64,000 nt of DNA from JACCVL01 sp963695375 (GTDB lineage: Bacteria > Actinomycetota > Actinomycetes > Propionibacteriales > Nocardioidaceae): contig OY968767.1 in the NCBI GenBank assembly GCA_963695375.1, positions 1,054,001 to 1,118,000 on the forward strand, in the 5' to 3' direction. Both the position numbers and the translations under genes were made by a program. Positions 25,021-33,766 of the stretch are shown here, piece after piece; positions within the stretch are counted from its first letter, which is position 1; the number at the start of each line of letters is the position of its first letter. The notes beneath the pieces are model-generated. The model made no database searches. It was not told the origin of the DNA and saw nothing but the letters and a program-made list of their open reading frames with translations.

Positions 25021-26328
25021 TCAGGCCAGGGCGAAGTAGCGCAGGTAGAGGTACGGCCAGGACAGGGTGACGGTGACCAGCGTGACCACCAGCCCGTACC
25101 GGGTGAACCGCCAGAAGGAGATCGGGTAACCGTTGCGGGCGGCGATTCCGGTGACCACCACGTTGGCGCTGGCGCCGATGGCGGTGCTGTTGCCGCCCAG
25201 GTCGGCGCCGATGGCCAGCGCCCACCACAGCGAGTTGGCCTGAGTGGAGCCTCCGCCGGAGTCGACGAGGTCGGAGACCAGCGGGGACATGGTGGCGACG
25301 TACGGGATGTTGTCGACGATCCCGGACAGCACCGCCGACCCGAACAGCAGCCCGGTCACCGCGAGCAGGTAGCGACCACCGACGGCGTCCACGGCCTGCT
25401 CGCCGAGGAACTCGATCACGCCGATGTTCACCAGTGCGCCGACCATGATGAACAGGCCGGCGAAGAACACCAGCGTCTCCCACTCCACGTCCTCCAGGAA
25501 CTCGCCGCTGGTGAGGCCGGACACGAGCACCAGGGCACCGGCGCCGAGCAGCGCCACCACGCTGGGGTCGACGTGGAGCAGGGTGTGCAGGCTGAAGAAG
25601 ACGAGGATCAGGGCGAGCACGATCAGGCTGCGGATCAGCAGCGTGCGGTCCTTGATCGCCCGTCGCTCGTCCAGGTCCATGACGGCTGCTGCGCGCAGTG
25701 CGTCGTAGGTGAACGAGGCCCGGAACAGCCACCGGATGAGCAGCAGGAAGACCCCCATCAGCACGACGACGAGCGGGGCCAGGTTGATGATGAAGTCGTT
25801 GAACGACAGGTCCGCGCGGCTGGCGATGATGATGTTGGGCGGGTCGCCGATCAGCGTCGCGGTCCCGCCGATGTTGGAGGCCATCGCTTCGGCGATGAGG
25901 AAGCCCTCCGGTCGGACGCCGATGCGGTCGCACACCAGCAACGTCACCGGGGCGATCAGGAGCACGGTGGTGACGTTGTCCAGCGCGGCCGAGGCGACCG
26001 CGGTGATCAGGCAGAGCAGCACCAGGACGCGGTACGGGCGGCCGCGGGCGCGCTTGGCGGCCCACACCGCGACGTACTCGAACAAGCCGGTCTGCTTGAC
26101 GACGCTGACCACGACCATCATCCCGAACAGCAGGAAGATGACGTTCCAGTCGACACCGGCTTCCTCGCTGAAGAACGCGACCTCGCCGTTGCTCGCACCG
26201 ATCACCAGCATCAGCGCCGCGCCGACCAGCGCCGCCTTGACCCGATGGACGAACTCCGTCGCGATCGCCACGTAGGCGCCGACGAAGACGACGATCGCGG
26301 CGACGACCTGCCAGGCTTCGGCGCTCAC
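25021..26328 (-). CDS. ArsB/NhaD-type ion transporter
   Basis: This is a 435-residue membrane protein of the IT superfamily with about 11 hydrophobic segments. The duplicated hallmark stretches DNVTTVLLIAPV and GGTATLIGDPPNIIIAS in the first half are matched by DNIPYVATMSPL and GGNSTAIGASANVV in the second. Substrate could be sodium, arsenite or another anion; NhaD-like sodium/proton exchange is plausible next to nhaA. The GTG start overlaps the stop of the CBS gene, so channel and CBS protein are coupled. Confidence 0.85.
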   Translation of the reverse strand: MSAEAWQVVAAIVVFVGAYVAIATEFVHRVKAALVGAALMLVIGASNGEVAFFSEEAGVDWNVIFLLFGMMVVVSVVKQTGLFEYVAVWAAKRARGRPYRVLVLLCLITAVASAALDNVTTVLLIAPVTLLVCDRIGVRPEGFLIAEAMASNIGGTATLIGDPPNIIIASRADLSFNDFIINLAPLVVVLMGVFLLLIRWLFRASFTYDALRAAAVMDLDERRAIKDRTLLIRSLIVLALILVFFSLHTLLHVDPSVVALLGAGALVLVSGLTSGEFLEDVEWETLVFFAGLFIMVGALVNIGVIEFLGEQAVDAVGGRYLLAVTGLLFGSAVLSGIVDNIPYVATMSPLVSDLVDSGGGSTQANSLWWALAIGADLGGNSTAIGASANVVVTGIAARNGYPISFWRFTRYGLVVTLVTVTLSWPYLYLRYFALA

Positions 26329-26792
26329 GACTGACGCAGCGCGGTGCCGAGCAGGCGGTGCACGGTGATCACTCCGACCACTGCCTGCCGCTCGTCCACC
26401 ACGGCGACGACGGGCGAGTGCTGCCTCGTCATCTGGGTGGCGACCTCGATCAGCGTGTCGTCGGTTCTGACCACCGGCCGGTCACGGTCCCGCTGCGGCA
26501 GGTACTGCTTGCTGGGCATCAGCTCGCGGACCGTCCGGCCCTCGAGGGCGCGGCAGAACGCGTCGGCTTCCTGTTCGGCGTACATGCTCGCAAGTCGAGG
26601 GTCCTCCTCGATGTACTCCGGGAGCGCGAAGCGCAGCACCTGGGAAGCGGGCAGGACGACGAGCGGCCCGCCGTCGTCGTCCACGACGACGAGTCCGGGC
26701 AGGCCCTGTTCTGCCAGCATCCTGGTGGCCGGCAGCGCGTCGTCGTCGAGATGGACGACCGGGAACGGCTCGGCGAGGTCGGCGGCGTGCAT
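26325..26792 (-). CDS. CBS-domain protein
   Basis: The 155-residue product contains a pair of CBS motifs. The first is at the N-terminus (FPVVHLDDDALPATRMLAEQ) and the second at the C-terminus (VVRTDDTLIEVATQMTRQHS, ending VVGVITVHRLLG). CBS pairs bind adenosine nucleotides and gate transporters or enzymes. The 4-base overlap with the downstream transporter gene suggests it regulates that transporter. It lies beside the long inverted repeat. Confidence 0.85.
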   Translation of the reverse strand: MHAADLAEPFPVVHLDDDALPATRMLAEQGLPGLVVVDDDGGPLVVLPASQVLRFALPEYIEEDPRLASMYAEQEADAFCRALEGRTVRELMPSKQYLPQRDRDRPVVRTDDTLIEVATQMTRQHSPVVAVVDERQAVVGVITVHRLLGTALRQS

Positions 26793-26833
26793 GACCGGAG
26801 CCTACGACTGCCCCCGCCCCCCACCACCGACGG

Positions 26834-26911
26834 CCACGATCCGCGACTTTTGCAGGGTGCCCACCTCCGCCGATGGCGGGCGTTGGGGGCTGCAAAAGTC
26901 GCGGATCGTGG
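26834..26911. repeat. perfect 22-bp inverted repeat with nested hairpin
   Basis: Arms 26834-26855 and 26890-26911 are exact reverse complements containing CACGATCCGCGACTTTTG. The 34-base loop itself holds CCGCC-GAT-GGCGG. The A/T-containing core differs from the surrounding GC-rich DNA. It lies between acs and the CBS gene and could act as an acs terminator or be a mobile extragenic repeat. The same 18 bases recur at 40123-40140. Confidence 0.9.
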
Positions 26912-26957
26912 GAGGGGGGTGGGGTGGGGTTGGGGGTGGGGGTGGGGGTGGGGGTGG
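26911..26957 (+). repeat. G-rich tract with quadruplex potential
   Basis: Repeated GGGGGT units (at least five runs of four or more G separated by single T or A bases) lie between the inverted repeat and the acs stop. The plus strand fits a G-quadruplex pattern. The acs transcript would carry the C-rich complement. Confidence 0.8.
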
Positions 26958-26960
26958 TTG

Positions 26961-28973
26961 CTACTCGTCGTCGGTGCCGCCGGCGTCGATGCCGGTACGG
27001 ATCTGGTCCATCACGGTCGAGTCGGTGAGCGTCGTGACGTCACCCATCTCCCGGTTCTCCGCGACGTCGCGGAGCAGCCGCCGCATGATCTTGCCGGACC
27101 GGGTCTTGGGCAGCTCGGGGACGACCATGATCTGCCGCGGGCTGGCGATGGCGCCGATCTCCTTGCGGACATGGGTCCGCAGCTCCTGCACGACGTCCGG
27201 CCCGCCGTCCCCGGCCCGCTCGCGCAGGATCACGAAGGCGACCACGGCCTGGCCGGTGGTCTCGTCGGCCGCGCCGACCACCGCCGCCTCGGCCACCTTC
27301 TCGTGCGAGACCAGCGCGGACTCGATCTCGGTCGTGGACAACCGGTGTCCCGAGACGTTCATGACGTCGTCCACCCGGCCGAGCAGCCAGATGTCGCCGT
27401 CGTCGTCCTTCTTCGCCCCGTCGCCGGCGAAGTAGCGGCCGGGGAAGCGCGACCAGTACGTGTCCTTGTACCGCTCGTCGTCACCCCAGAGCGTGCGCAG
27501 CATCGCCGGCCACGGCTCGGTGAGCACGAGGTAGCCGCCCGACCCGTTCGGAACCGGCTCGCCGGCGTCGTCCACGACGTCAGCGCTCACACCCGGCAGC
27601 GCCTTCATCGCCGACCCGGGCTTGCCGGCGGTGACACCGGGCAGCGGGCTGATCATCATCGCCCCGGTCTCGGTCTGCCACCAGGTGTCCATCACGGGTG
27701 TCCGGTCGCCACCGATGTGGTGCCGGTACCAGACGTATGCCTCGGGGTTGATCGGCTCACCGACCGAGCCGAGGATGCGCAGGCTGGACATGTCGAAGTC
27801 GGCCGGGATCTGCGAGCCCCACTTCATGAAGGTCCGGATCGCGGTGGGCGCCGTGTAGAGCAGCGTGACCCCGTAGTCCTGCACGATCTCCCACCAGCGG
27901 CCCTTGTGCGGGGTGTCCGGCGTCCCCTCGTACATCACCGAGGTGGCGCCGTTGGCGAGCGGGCCGTAGACGATGTAGCTGTGGCCGGTGACCCAGCCGA
28001 TGTCCGCCGAGCACCAGTAGACGTCGGTCTCCGGCTTGAGGTCGAAGACCGACCAGTGCGAGTACGCCGCCTGGGTCAGGTAGCCGCCGGTCGTGTGCAG
28101 GATGCCCTTCGGCTTGCCGGTGCTGCCAGAGGTGTACATCACGTACAGCGGATGCTCGGCGTCGAACTGCTCCGGCTGGTGCTCGGTCGACTGCGCGTCC
28201 ACCACCTCGTGCCACCAGCGGTCCCGGTCACCGTCCCAGGCCACCTCCTCACCCGTGCGCTGGACCACCAGCACGCTCCGGACGCCCGGGCAGCGCTTCA
28301 CCGCGTCGTCGACGGCCGGCTTGAGCGCCGATGGCTTCCCCCGTCGGTAGCCACCGTCGGCGGTGATCACGACCTCGCAGCCGAGGTCGTCGATCCGGTC
28401 GGCAAGGGCGTCGGACGAGAAGCCGCCGAAGACGACGGTGTGCGGGGCCCCGATCCGGGCGCAGGCGAGCATCGCGACCACCGTCTCGGGAATCATCGGC
28501 AGATAGATCGCCACCCGGTCACCTGTGCCGACTCCGAGGTCGGTGAGGGCGTTCGCCGCCTGACAGACCTGGTCCTTCAGATCCGAGTACGTGATCGTGC
28601 GAGTGTCGTCGGCGGGCTCACCGACCCAGTGCAGGGCGACCCGGTCGCCCAGTCCGGCCTCGACGTGCCGGTCGACGCAGTTGACCGCCGTGTTCAGGGT
28701 GCCGCCGACGAACCACTTGGCGAACGGCGGTTCCCACTCGAGCACCGAATCCCACCGGCGGCCCCAGGTCAGCCGCTCCGCCTGTTGCTCCCAGAATCCC
28801 AGCCGGTCCGCGGCGGCCTGCTCGTAGGTCTCGGCGGTCGCGTTCGCGGCCGCTGCCAACTCCGCGGGCGGCTCGAACCGGCGGTTCTCCCGCAGCAGGT
28901 TCGACAGGCCCTGGTCGGCGTGGTCGTCGGTGCCGGTGTCGGTGCCGGTGTCGCTGGTCGCCCGCTCGCTCAC
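26961..28973 (-). CDS. acs: acetyl-CoA synthetase
   Basis: Acs converts acetate, ATP and CoA to acetyl-CoA. The 670-residue product has the AMP-binding loop YTSGSTGKPKGI, the adenylate motif WWQTETGAMM, and the C-terminal KTRSGKIMRRLLR, whose lysine is the usual acetylation switch. GTG 28973 is preceded by AAGGAGT, so the longer frame to 29090 is rejected. The N-terminus has a Thr/Asp-rich stretch (SDTGTDTGTDD). It lies downstream of the ActP-type symporter operon on the same strand, separated by a strong hairpin, which together make an acetate uptake and activation module. Confidence 0.95.
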   Translation of the reverse strand: MSERATSDTGTDTGTDDHADQGLSNLLRENRRFEPPAELAAAANATAETYEQAAADRLGFWEQQAERLTWGRRWDSVLEWEPPFAKWFVGGTLNTAVNCVDRHVEAGLGDRVALHWVGEPADDTRTITYSDLKDQVCQAANALTDLGVGTGDRVAIYLPMIPETVVAMLACARIGAPHTVVFGGFSSDALADRIDDLGCEVVITADGGYRRGKPSALKPAVDDAVKRCPGVRSVLVVQRTGEEVAWDGDRDRWWHEVVDAQSTEHQPEQFDAEHPLYVMYTSGSTGKPKGILHTTGGYLTQAAYSHWSVFDLKPETDVYWCSADIGWVTGHSYIVYGPLANGATSVMYEGTPDTPHKGRWWEIVQDYGVTLLYTAPTAIRTFMKWGSQIPADFDMSSLRILGSVGEPINPEAYVWYRHHIGGDRTPVMDTWWQTETGAMMISPLPGVTAGKPGSAMKALPGVSADVVDDAGEPVPNGSGGYLVLTEPWPAMLRTLWGDDERYKDTYWSRFPGRYFAGDGAKKDDDGDIWLLGRVDDVMNVSGHRLSTTEIESALVSHEKVAEAAVVGAADETTGQAVVAFVILRERAGDGGPDVVQELRTHVRKEIGAIASPRQIMVVPELPKTRSGKIMRRLLRDVAENREMGDVTTLTDSTVMDQIRTGIDAGGTDDE

Positions 28974-29086
28974 GAGGACTCCTTCGTCTCGACTCGTCGT
29001 CCGGGTTGAGGCCCTACCGGCACCCAACCGCCGCACGCGACGGGCCGCAAGAGGAGCCGTGGTGGGGAGGGGGTGCCGGGTGGACA

Positions 29087-29126
29087 CCACCGCAGGCCCG
29101 GCGGGCTGGGGCCGGGCCTGCGGTGG
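29087..29126 (-). terminator. strong hairpin terminator after actP
   Basis: Arms 29087-29102 and 29111-29126 form a perfect 16-bp GC-rich stem with an 8-base loop, starting 22 bases after the actP stop. No U-tract follows. Confidence 0.75.
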
Positions 29127-29148
29127 GTGATCGGCGAGTGGATGCCGG

Positions 29149-30792
29149 TCAGTGGTGCACGGCGGTCTCGGCGCCGGCCCCCGTGAGTGACCGCACTTCC
29201 AGCTCCGGGTAGCGGTCCTCCGAGGTCCGCTCCCGGGCGGTGACGGTGCCCAGCCAGCCCATGAAGAACCCGAACGGGATGGACACGATGCCCGGGTTGC
29301 TCAGCGGGAAGTACGACCAGTCGCTGCCGGTGAACAACGCGGTCTCGCTGCCCGACACGACCGGGCTGAAGAACACCAGGCCGACGCACATCACCAGACC
29401 GCCGTAGATGCTCCAGACCGCGCCGCGGGTGTTGAAGCGGCGCCAGAACAGGTTGAACAGCAGTGACGGCAGGTTCGCCGAGGCGGCGACGGCGAACGCG
29501 AGGGCCACCAGGAAGGCGATGTTGAGGCTCTGTGCCGGGATGGCGAGCGCGATCGCGATCGCGCCGATCACGAAGGCCGCGATCCGGGCGACCTTGACCT
29601 CCTCGTCGCCGGTCGCCTCGCCCCTGCGCATCACGTTGCCGTAGAGGTCGTGCGCCACCGAGGAGGCTGAGGTGAGGGTGAGGCCGGCCACCACCGCGAG
29701 GATGGTCGCGAACGCCACCGCGGAGATCAGCGCCAACAGGACCGCACCGCCGGTGCTGCCCTCGCCGCCTCCGACCGCCTCGGCCAGCAGCGGAGACGCC
29801 AGGTTGCCCGTGCTGGCCGCCACCTGACTGTCCGGCCCGGTGTCGACCAGCGCGGCGGCGCCGAAGCCGAGGACGAGCGTCATCAGGTAGAAGCTGCCGA
29901 TCAGGCCGATCGCCCAGAGCACCGACGTCCGTGCGTCCTTGGACGTCGGCACTGTGTAGAAGCGGATCAGGATGTGCGGCAGGCCCGCGGTGCCGAGGAC
30001 CAGCGCGAGCCCGAGCGACAGGAAGTCGATCTTGGCGGTCAGGTCGGTGCCGTAGCGCAGTCCGGGCTCGAGGAACGCCTCGCCCTTGCCGGACTCGGTG
30101 GCGGCCTCGCCGAGCAGGTCGGACAGGTTGAAGCCGAACTTGCCGAGCACCAGGACGGTGATCAGCACGGTGCCGGTCATCAGCAGCACCGCCTTGACGA
30201 TCTGTACCCAGGTGGTGCCCTTCATCCCGCCGAAGACGACGTAGAAGATCATCAGCACGCCGACCGCGGCGATGGTGAGGTTCTTCAGCGCGTCGCTGTC
30301 CACGCCGAGCAGCAGGGCGACCAGCGTGCCGGCACCCACCATCTGCGCGAGTAGGTAGAAGATCGAGACCACGACGGTCGAGGTGGCCGCGGCGGTGCGA
30401 ACCGGCCGCTGCCGCATCCGGTACGCCAGCTGGTCGGCCATGGTGTAGCGGCCGGAGTTCCGCAGCAGCTCGGCGACCAGCAGCAGGGCGATCAGCCACG
30501 CGACCAGGAACCCGATCGAGTACAGGAAGCCGTCGTAGCCGTACAAGGCGATCAAGCCGGAGATGCCCAGGAACGAGGCAGCAGACATGTAGTCACCGGA
30601 GATCGCCAGCCCGTTCTGAAAACCGGTGATGTTGCGGCCGGCCGCGTAGTAGTCGGTGGCGCCCTTGGTGTGCCTGCTGGCCCAGACCGTGATCCCGATC
30701 GTCAGCCCGACCACCGCGATGAACAGGCCGGTGGTCAGTCCCTGGGTCGCGCTCTCCGACAGCGCGAGCACGCTGCCCTGCACCGCGCTCAT
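29149..30792 (-). CDS. actP: cation/acetate symporter, ActP-like
   Basis: This is a sodium:solute symporter family protein of 547 residues with about 13 hydrophobic segments. It has the motifs YYAAGRNITGFQNGLAISGD, AASFLGISGLIALYGYDG and GTAGLPHILIRFYT, which are typical of acetate/monocarboxylate permeases (ActP, MctC). Its ATG overlaps the stop of the upstream DUF485 gene (ATGA). The position upstream of acs supports acetate as substrate. Crp control is suggested by a palindrome in front of the operon. Confidence 0.92.
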   Translation of the reverse strand: MSAVQGSVLALSESATQGLTTGLFIAVVGLTIGITVWASRHTKGATDYYAAGRNITGFQNGLAISGDYMSAASFLGISGLIALYGYDGFLYSIGFLVAWLIALLLVAELLRNSGRYTMADQLAYRMRQRPVRTAAATSTVVVSIFYLLAQMVGAGTLVALLLGVDSDALKNLTIAAVGVLMIFYVVFGGMKGTTWVQIVKAVLLMTGTVLITVLVLGKFGFNLSDLLGEAATESGKGEAFLEPGLRYGTDLTAKIDFLSLGLALVLGTAGLPHILIRFYTVPTSKDARTSVLWAIGLIGSFYLMTLVLGFGAAALVDTGPDSQVAASTGNLASPLLAEAVGGGEGSTGGAVLLALISAVAFATILAVVAGLTLTSASSVAHDLYGNVMRRGEATGDEEVKVARIAAFVIGAIAIALAIPAQSLNIAFLVALAFAVAASANLPSLLFNLFWRRFNTRGAVWSIYGGLVMCVGLVFFSPVVSGSETALFTGSDWSYFPLSNPGIVSIPFGFFMGWLGTVTARERTSEDRYPELEVRSLTGAGAETAVHH

Positions 30793-31124
30793 CGGCCGGC
30801 CACGCTGTCGTAGTCGCGCTGCAGCTTGCCGGCGATCGGGTCCAGCTCGCGGTTGGCGTAGCCCGCGTACATCCAGGCGATGCCGAAGGTGGACACGAAC
30901 TGCAGCAGCCCGAACACCAGTGCGACGTTGATGTTGCCGAACAGCTTGGTGCTCATGAAGTCAGCGGCGAACGTCGACATCAGGACGTAGAGCAGATACC
31001 ACGACATGAAGGCCGCGGTCGCGATGAAGGCCCAACCGCGGAACCGTCGGCGCAGGGTGCCGAAGTCCTCGCTGGCGTGGATTCGCAGGTATGCCTCGTG
31101 TTGCGCGGTCGTGACCTTTTCCAC
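30789..31124 (-). CDS. DUF485 membrane protein, ActP partner
   Basis: This is a 111-residue protein with two membrane helices (WAFIATAAFMSWYLLYVL and NVALVFGLLQFVSTFGIAW) and a basic RRRFRGWAF entry typical of DUF485/YjcH. DUF485 genes almost always precede ActP-type symporters and are thought to be accessory subunits. GTG 31124 has a weak GAGGTGAG upstream. It overlaps actP by 4 bases. Confidence 0.9.
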   Translation of the reverse strand: MEKVTTAQHEAYLRIHASEDFGTLRRRFRGWAFIATAAFMSWYLLYVLMSTFAADFMSTKLFGNINVALVFGLLQFVSTFGIAWMYAGYANRELDPIAGKLQRDYDSVAGR

Positions 31125-31170
31125 CGTGCGCTCACCTCAGTCGGTCGCCCGGCCGGAGCCGGATCGGGGC

Positions 31171-31184
31171 GTGACGGGCGTCAC
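31171..31184. promoter_or_regulatory. candidate Crp binding site
   Basis: GTGACGGGCGTCAC contains the GTGA-N6-TCAC core of Crp/GlxR operators. It lies between the predicted -10 box and the DUF485-actP start, close to the expected transcription start. A Crp gene is present in this window. GlxR is known to control acetate genes in Corynebacterium; binding here is inferred. Confidence 0.5.
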
Positions 31185-31199
31185 TGTGCTGCGTCCGGG

Positions 31200-31205
31200 A
31201 GGGTA
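31200..31205 (-). promoter_or_regulatory. candidate -10 box for DUF485-actP operon
   Basis: TACCCT on the minus strand predicts a leader of about 69 bases that includes the GTGA-N6-TCAC palindrome. Confidence 0.4.
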
Positions 31206-31338
31206 CGAACCGCCCCGCGCACGGGGCGAGGGTCTGGTGGGTGTGGTGCGGCGGGCGAGCGCACTGCTGCGGCAGACGGTCCGGCCGGCGCCGCCGGCGC
31301 GCGACGAACGGTGGGTTTGCTGCGTCGAGCGGCGTCGG

Positions 31339-32877
31339 TCAGCGGGGCTGCCAGGATCCGCGGTCCAGGTCGAGCGATTCGGGGGCGTGCAGTCGCACCA
31401 TCGTCCGGGTCACCCCAGGAGCCACCCGACCCGGAGTGAGCAGGGAGACGGCGATCATGACGGCGAAGGCGGTGGGCACCGCCCAGGCGGCTGGCTGGGC
31501 GAGCAACGTCCCGGTCCAGCCGCTGCGCTCCGGATCGAGGATGACCAGCGTCACCGCACCGCCCGAGGCCAGCCCGCCGGCGAGCAGCCCCGCCACCGCG
31601 CCGCGGTCGGTCAGCCGCGGCCACCAGATGCCGAGGACGAGCAACGGACAGAACGTCGATGCGGCGACCGCGAAGGCCAACCCGACCGAGCTCGCCACCG
31701 CCAGCCGTTGGGTCACCAGCGCGATGGTCAGCGGCACGACGAGCGCCAGGACCGCCGCCAGTCGGAACGCCGCCACCCCGCCGAGCCGGCGACCGGCGCG
31801 CAACGGCAGCCGGGTGAGCACGTCCTGGCTCAATGCGCCGGCGACCGAGACCGCCAGACCGGAGGCGGTGGACAGGAAGGCTGCGAAGGCCCCTGCGGTG
31901 AGCAGCGCGCCGAGCAGGTCGCCGGCCACGCCGCCGAGCATCAGCCCGGGAAGCTCCAACACGACGGCGTCGCTCCGGCCGCTCGCCACCAGGTCGGTCG
32001 CATAGACCCGCCCCAGCACGCCGTACACGGGAGGCAGCAGGTAGAAGCCGGCCAGCAGCGCGAGCACGATCACCGTGGTGCGGCGCGCCGCGCGGCCGTC
32101 GGGGTTGGTGTAGAAGCGCACCAGCACGTGCGGCAGCCCCATCGTGCCGAGGAAGGTCGCGACCATCAGCGAGCAGGTCCGGTAGAGGTCCTGCGGGTGG
32201 CTGCCGTCCAGCGGCAGCAACCAGCCGCCGCCCGTCCCCGCCGCGTCGGTGGGGGACGGTGAGCCGTCGGCCCGCCAGACGGTCAGCAAGACGACCAGCG
32301 GCACCAGCAGGGCGGTCAGCTTGAGCCAGTACTGGAACGCCTGGACGAACGTGATGCTCCGCATGCCGCCGGCCACGACGTTCAGCACCACCACGCCGGC
32401 GACCAGAGCGGCTCCGGCCCAGCCAGGGGCGCCGGTGACGGTGCGCAGCGTCAGCCCCGCCCCCTGCAGCTGCGGCAGCAGGTAGAGCCAGCCGACGACG
32501 ACGACCAGCACGCTGGCCACCGAGCGGACCGTGCGTGACTCCAGCCGGGCCTCGGCGAAGTCCGGGATGGTGTACGCCCCGGAGCGTCGCAGCGGCGCGG
32601 CCACGAGGACGAGGAGCACGAGGTAGCCGGTCGCGAAGCCGACCGGGAACCAGAGCATGTCCGCGCCGAAGGCCAGCACCAGCCCCGCGACGCCGAGGAA
32701 GGACGCCGCCGACAGGTACTCACCGCCGATCGCGGAGGCGTTCCAGAGCGGCTGGACCGAACGGGAGGCGACGAAGAAGTCCGACGTCGTCCGGCTGACC
32801 CGGAGCCCGAAGGCACCGATGCCCAGCGTCACCAGCGACACCAGGATCACCGCGGTCCAGCCGGCGGCCGGGTTCAC
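31339..32877 (-). CDS. sodium:solute symporter, second ActP-like paralog
   Basis: The 512-residue product belongs to the same family as actP (29149-30792). It has FFVASRSVQPLWNASAIGGE, AASFLGVAGLVLAFGAD and GTMGLPHVLVRFYTNPDG. It is clearly diverged and has a Ser/Pro/Gly-rich loop (DGSPSPTDAAGTGGG) near residue 235. The substrate is probably a short-chain carboxylate but is not certain. GTG 32877 overlaps the small membrane gene upstream by 4 bases, mirroring the DUF485-actP pair. Confidence 0.88.
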   Translation of the reverse strand: MNPAAGWTAVILVSLVTLGIGAFGLRVSRTTSDFFVASRSVQPLWNASAIGGEYLSAASFLGVAGLVLAFGADMLWFPVGFATGYLVLLVLVAAPLRRSGAYTIPDFAEARLESRTVRSVASVLVVVVGWLYLLPQLQGAGLTLRTVTGAPGWAGAALVAGVVVLNVVAGGMRSITFVQAFQYWLKLTALLVPLVVLLTVWRADGSPSPTDAAGTGGGWLLPLDGSHPQDLYRTCSLMVATFLGTMGLPHVLVRFYTNPDGRAARRTTVIVLALLAGFYLLPPVYGVLGRVYATDLVASGRSDAVVLELPGLMLGGVAGDLLGALLTAGAFAAFLSTASGLAVSVAGALSQDVLTRLPLRAGRRLGGVAAFRLAAVLALVVPLTIALVTQRLAVASSVGLAFAVAASTFCPLLVLGIWWPRLTDRGAVAGLLAGGLASGGAVTLVILDPERSGWTGTLLAQPAAWAVPTAFAVMIAVSLLTPGRVAPGVTRTMVRLHAPESLDLDRGSWQPR

Positions 32878-33245
32878 GACCGCTCCACCAGCTCGGTGAA
32901 CTGCACCTCCGCCTGCTCGGCCCGTCGCGCGTACCACCAGCCGGCGAACACCAGGACCGGGTACACCGCGACGCCGAGCAGCAGCCAAGGCAGCGGCACC
33001 ATGCCCACCGTGACCGCTCGCAGCTGAGGCGCCAGCGCGAACACCCAGGGCAGCGTGGCCAGCGGGCCGATCACGACCGCGAGCACCGTCAGGGACAGCC
33101 GCAGCTGGGTCTGCAGCAGCGAGCGCATGTAGACCTCGCCCAGCTTGGTCTGCGCGTCGATCTCCTGCGTGCCGGGAGTCGGCCGCGAGGTGCGGGCCGA
33201 CGTCCGCGGGCTGGTGACGCGTACCCGCTGCGGGGGCTCCTCCAC
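32874..33245 (-). CDS. DUF485-like small membrane protein
   Basis: The 123-residue product has a charged N-terminus (PQRVRVTSPRTSARTSRP) and then two membrane helices (LSLTVLAVVIGPLATLPW and LPWLLLGVAVYPVLVFAGWW). Short loops and a C-terminal YARRAEQAEVQFTELV complete it. It occupies the DUF485 position before a symporter and probably is its accessory subunit, though sequence similarity to classical DUF485 is weak. GTG 33245 lies 7 bases after TACGGT. The long open frame to 33596 is antisense to the next gene. Confidence 0.78.
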   Translation of the reverse strand: MEEPPQRVRVTSPRTSARTSRPTPGTQEIDAQTKLGEVYMRSLLQTQLRLSLTVLAVVIGPLATLPWVFALAPQLRAVTVGMVPLPWLLLGVAVYPVLVFAGWWYARRAEQAEVQFTELVERS

Positions 33246-33252
33246 GGGCGGC

Positions 33253-33258
33253 ACCGTA
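33253..33258 (-). promoter_or_regulatory. -10 box for leaderless small membrane protein gene
   Basis: TACGGT ends 7 bases before GTG 33245 on the minus strand. Confidence 0.45.
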
Positions 33259-33316
33259 CTGCGCCGGCTGCCGCCGGCTCCGACGTCAGGGGCTCCGGCG
33301 GCAGGGAGAGTGGCCG

Positions 33317-33733
33317 TCAACCCCCGGTGGCGTAGCCGCGCTGCTCGACCGCGGCGGCGCAGACCGCCTCGTCCTGGTCGCCGGTGCCACCGCTGGCACC
33401 CACCGCCCCCAACAGCGTGCCGTCGCGGTAGACCGGGACGGCGCCGGTCTGCGGGGTGTAGCGGCCGTCGGTCATCCCCACCAGCGCGGTGGCGAAGTTC
33501 GGCATCGCCTCCATCTTCTGCCGCTGGGTGGAGCTGGGTGCCCCGTAGGCAGCGGCCGTCCACGCCTTGCCCTGTGCGACGTCGGCGCTGATCCACGGCG
33601 CCCCGTCCATCCGGGTCAGCGCGAGCAGGTGGCCGCCGTCGTCCATGACGGCGACCGACATGGGGACACCGGTGTCCTCCGCGGCGGTGCGGGCGGCGGC
33701 ACAGAGGGCGAGCGCCTCGTCGAGAGTCAGCAT
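33317..33733 (-). CDS. HbpS/GlcG-like heme-degrading domain protein
   Basis: The 138-residue product matches the GlcG/HbpS family. It has VPMSVAVMDDGGHLLALTRM followed by DGAPWISADVAQGKAWTAAA, then GAVPVYRDGTLLGAVGASGG and a C-terminal DQDEAVCAAAVEQ helix. HbpS of Streptomyces senses heme-derived oxidative stress, while GlcG lies in glycolate operons; the role here is open. There is no signal peptide, so it is cytoplasmic. It sits between a response regulator and the second symporter module on the same strand. Confidence 0.82.
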   Translation of the reverse strand: MLTLDEALALCAAARTAAEDTGVPMSVAVMDDGGHLLALTRMDGAPWISADVAQGKAWTAAAYGAPSSTQRQKMEAMPNFATALVGMTDGRYTPQTGAVPVYRDGTLLGAVGASGGTGDQDEAVCAAAVEQRGYATGG

Positions 33734-33766
33734 GGCGTCATCCTGCCGCCAGCTGGGCGGAGCTGC

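Noticed and set aside
24910..26334. 474-codon plus-strand frame opposite the ArsB/NhaD gene
   Set aside because: The translation is His/Gln/Asp-rich with no domain, and is the antisense shadow of a well-supported transporter gene in GC-rich DNA.
26834..26911. Terminal inverted repeats of an insertion sequence
   Set aside because: Only 34 bases lie between the arms, there is no transposase, and no flanking target duplication is apparent.
26358..29009. 883-codon plus-strand frame opposite acs
   Set aside because: It spans antisense to the CBS gene, the inverted repeat and acs. Its length is explained by codon bias, and it has no recognisable motif.
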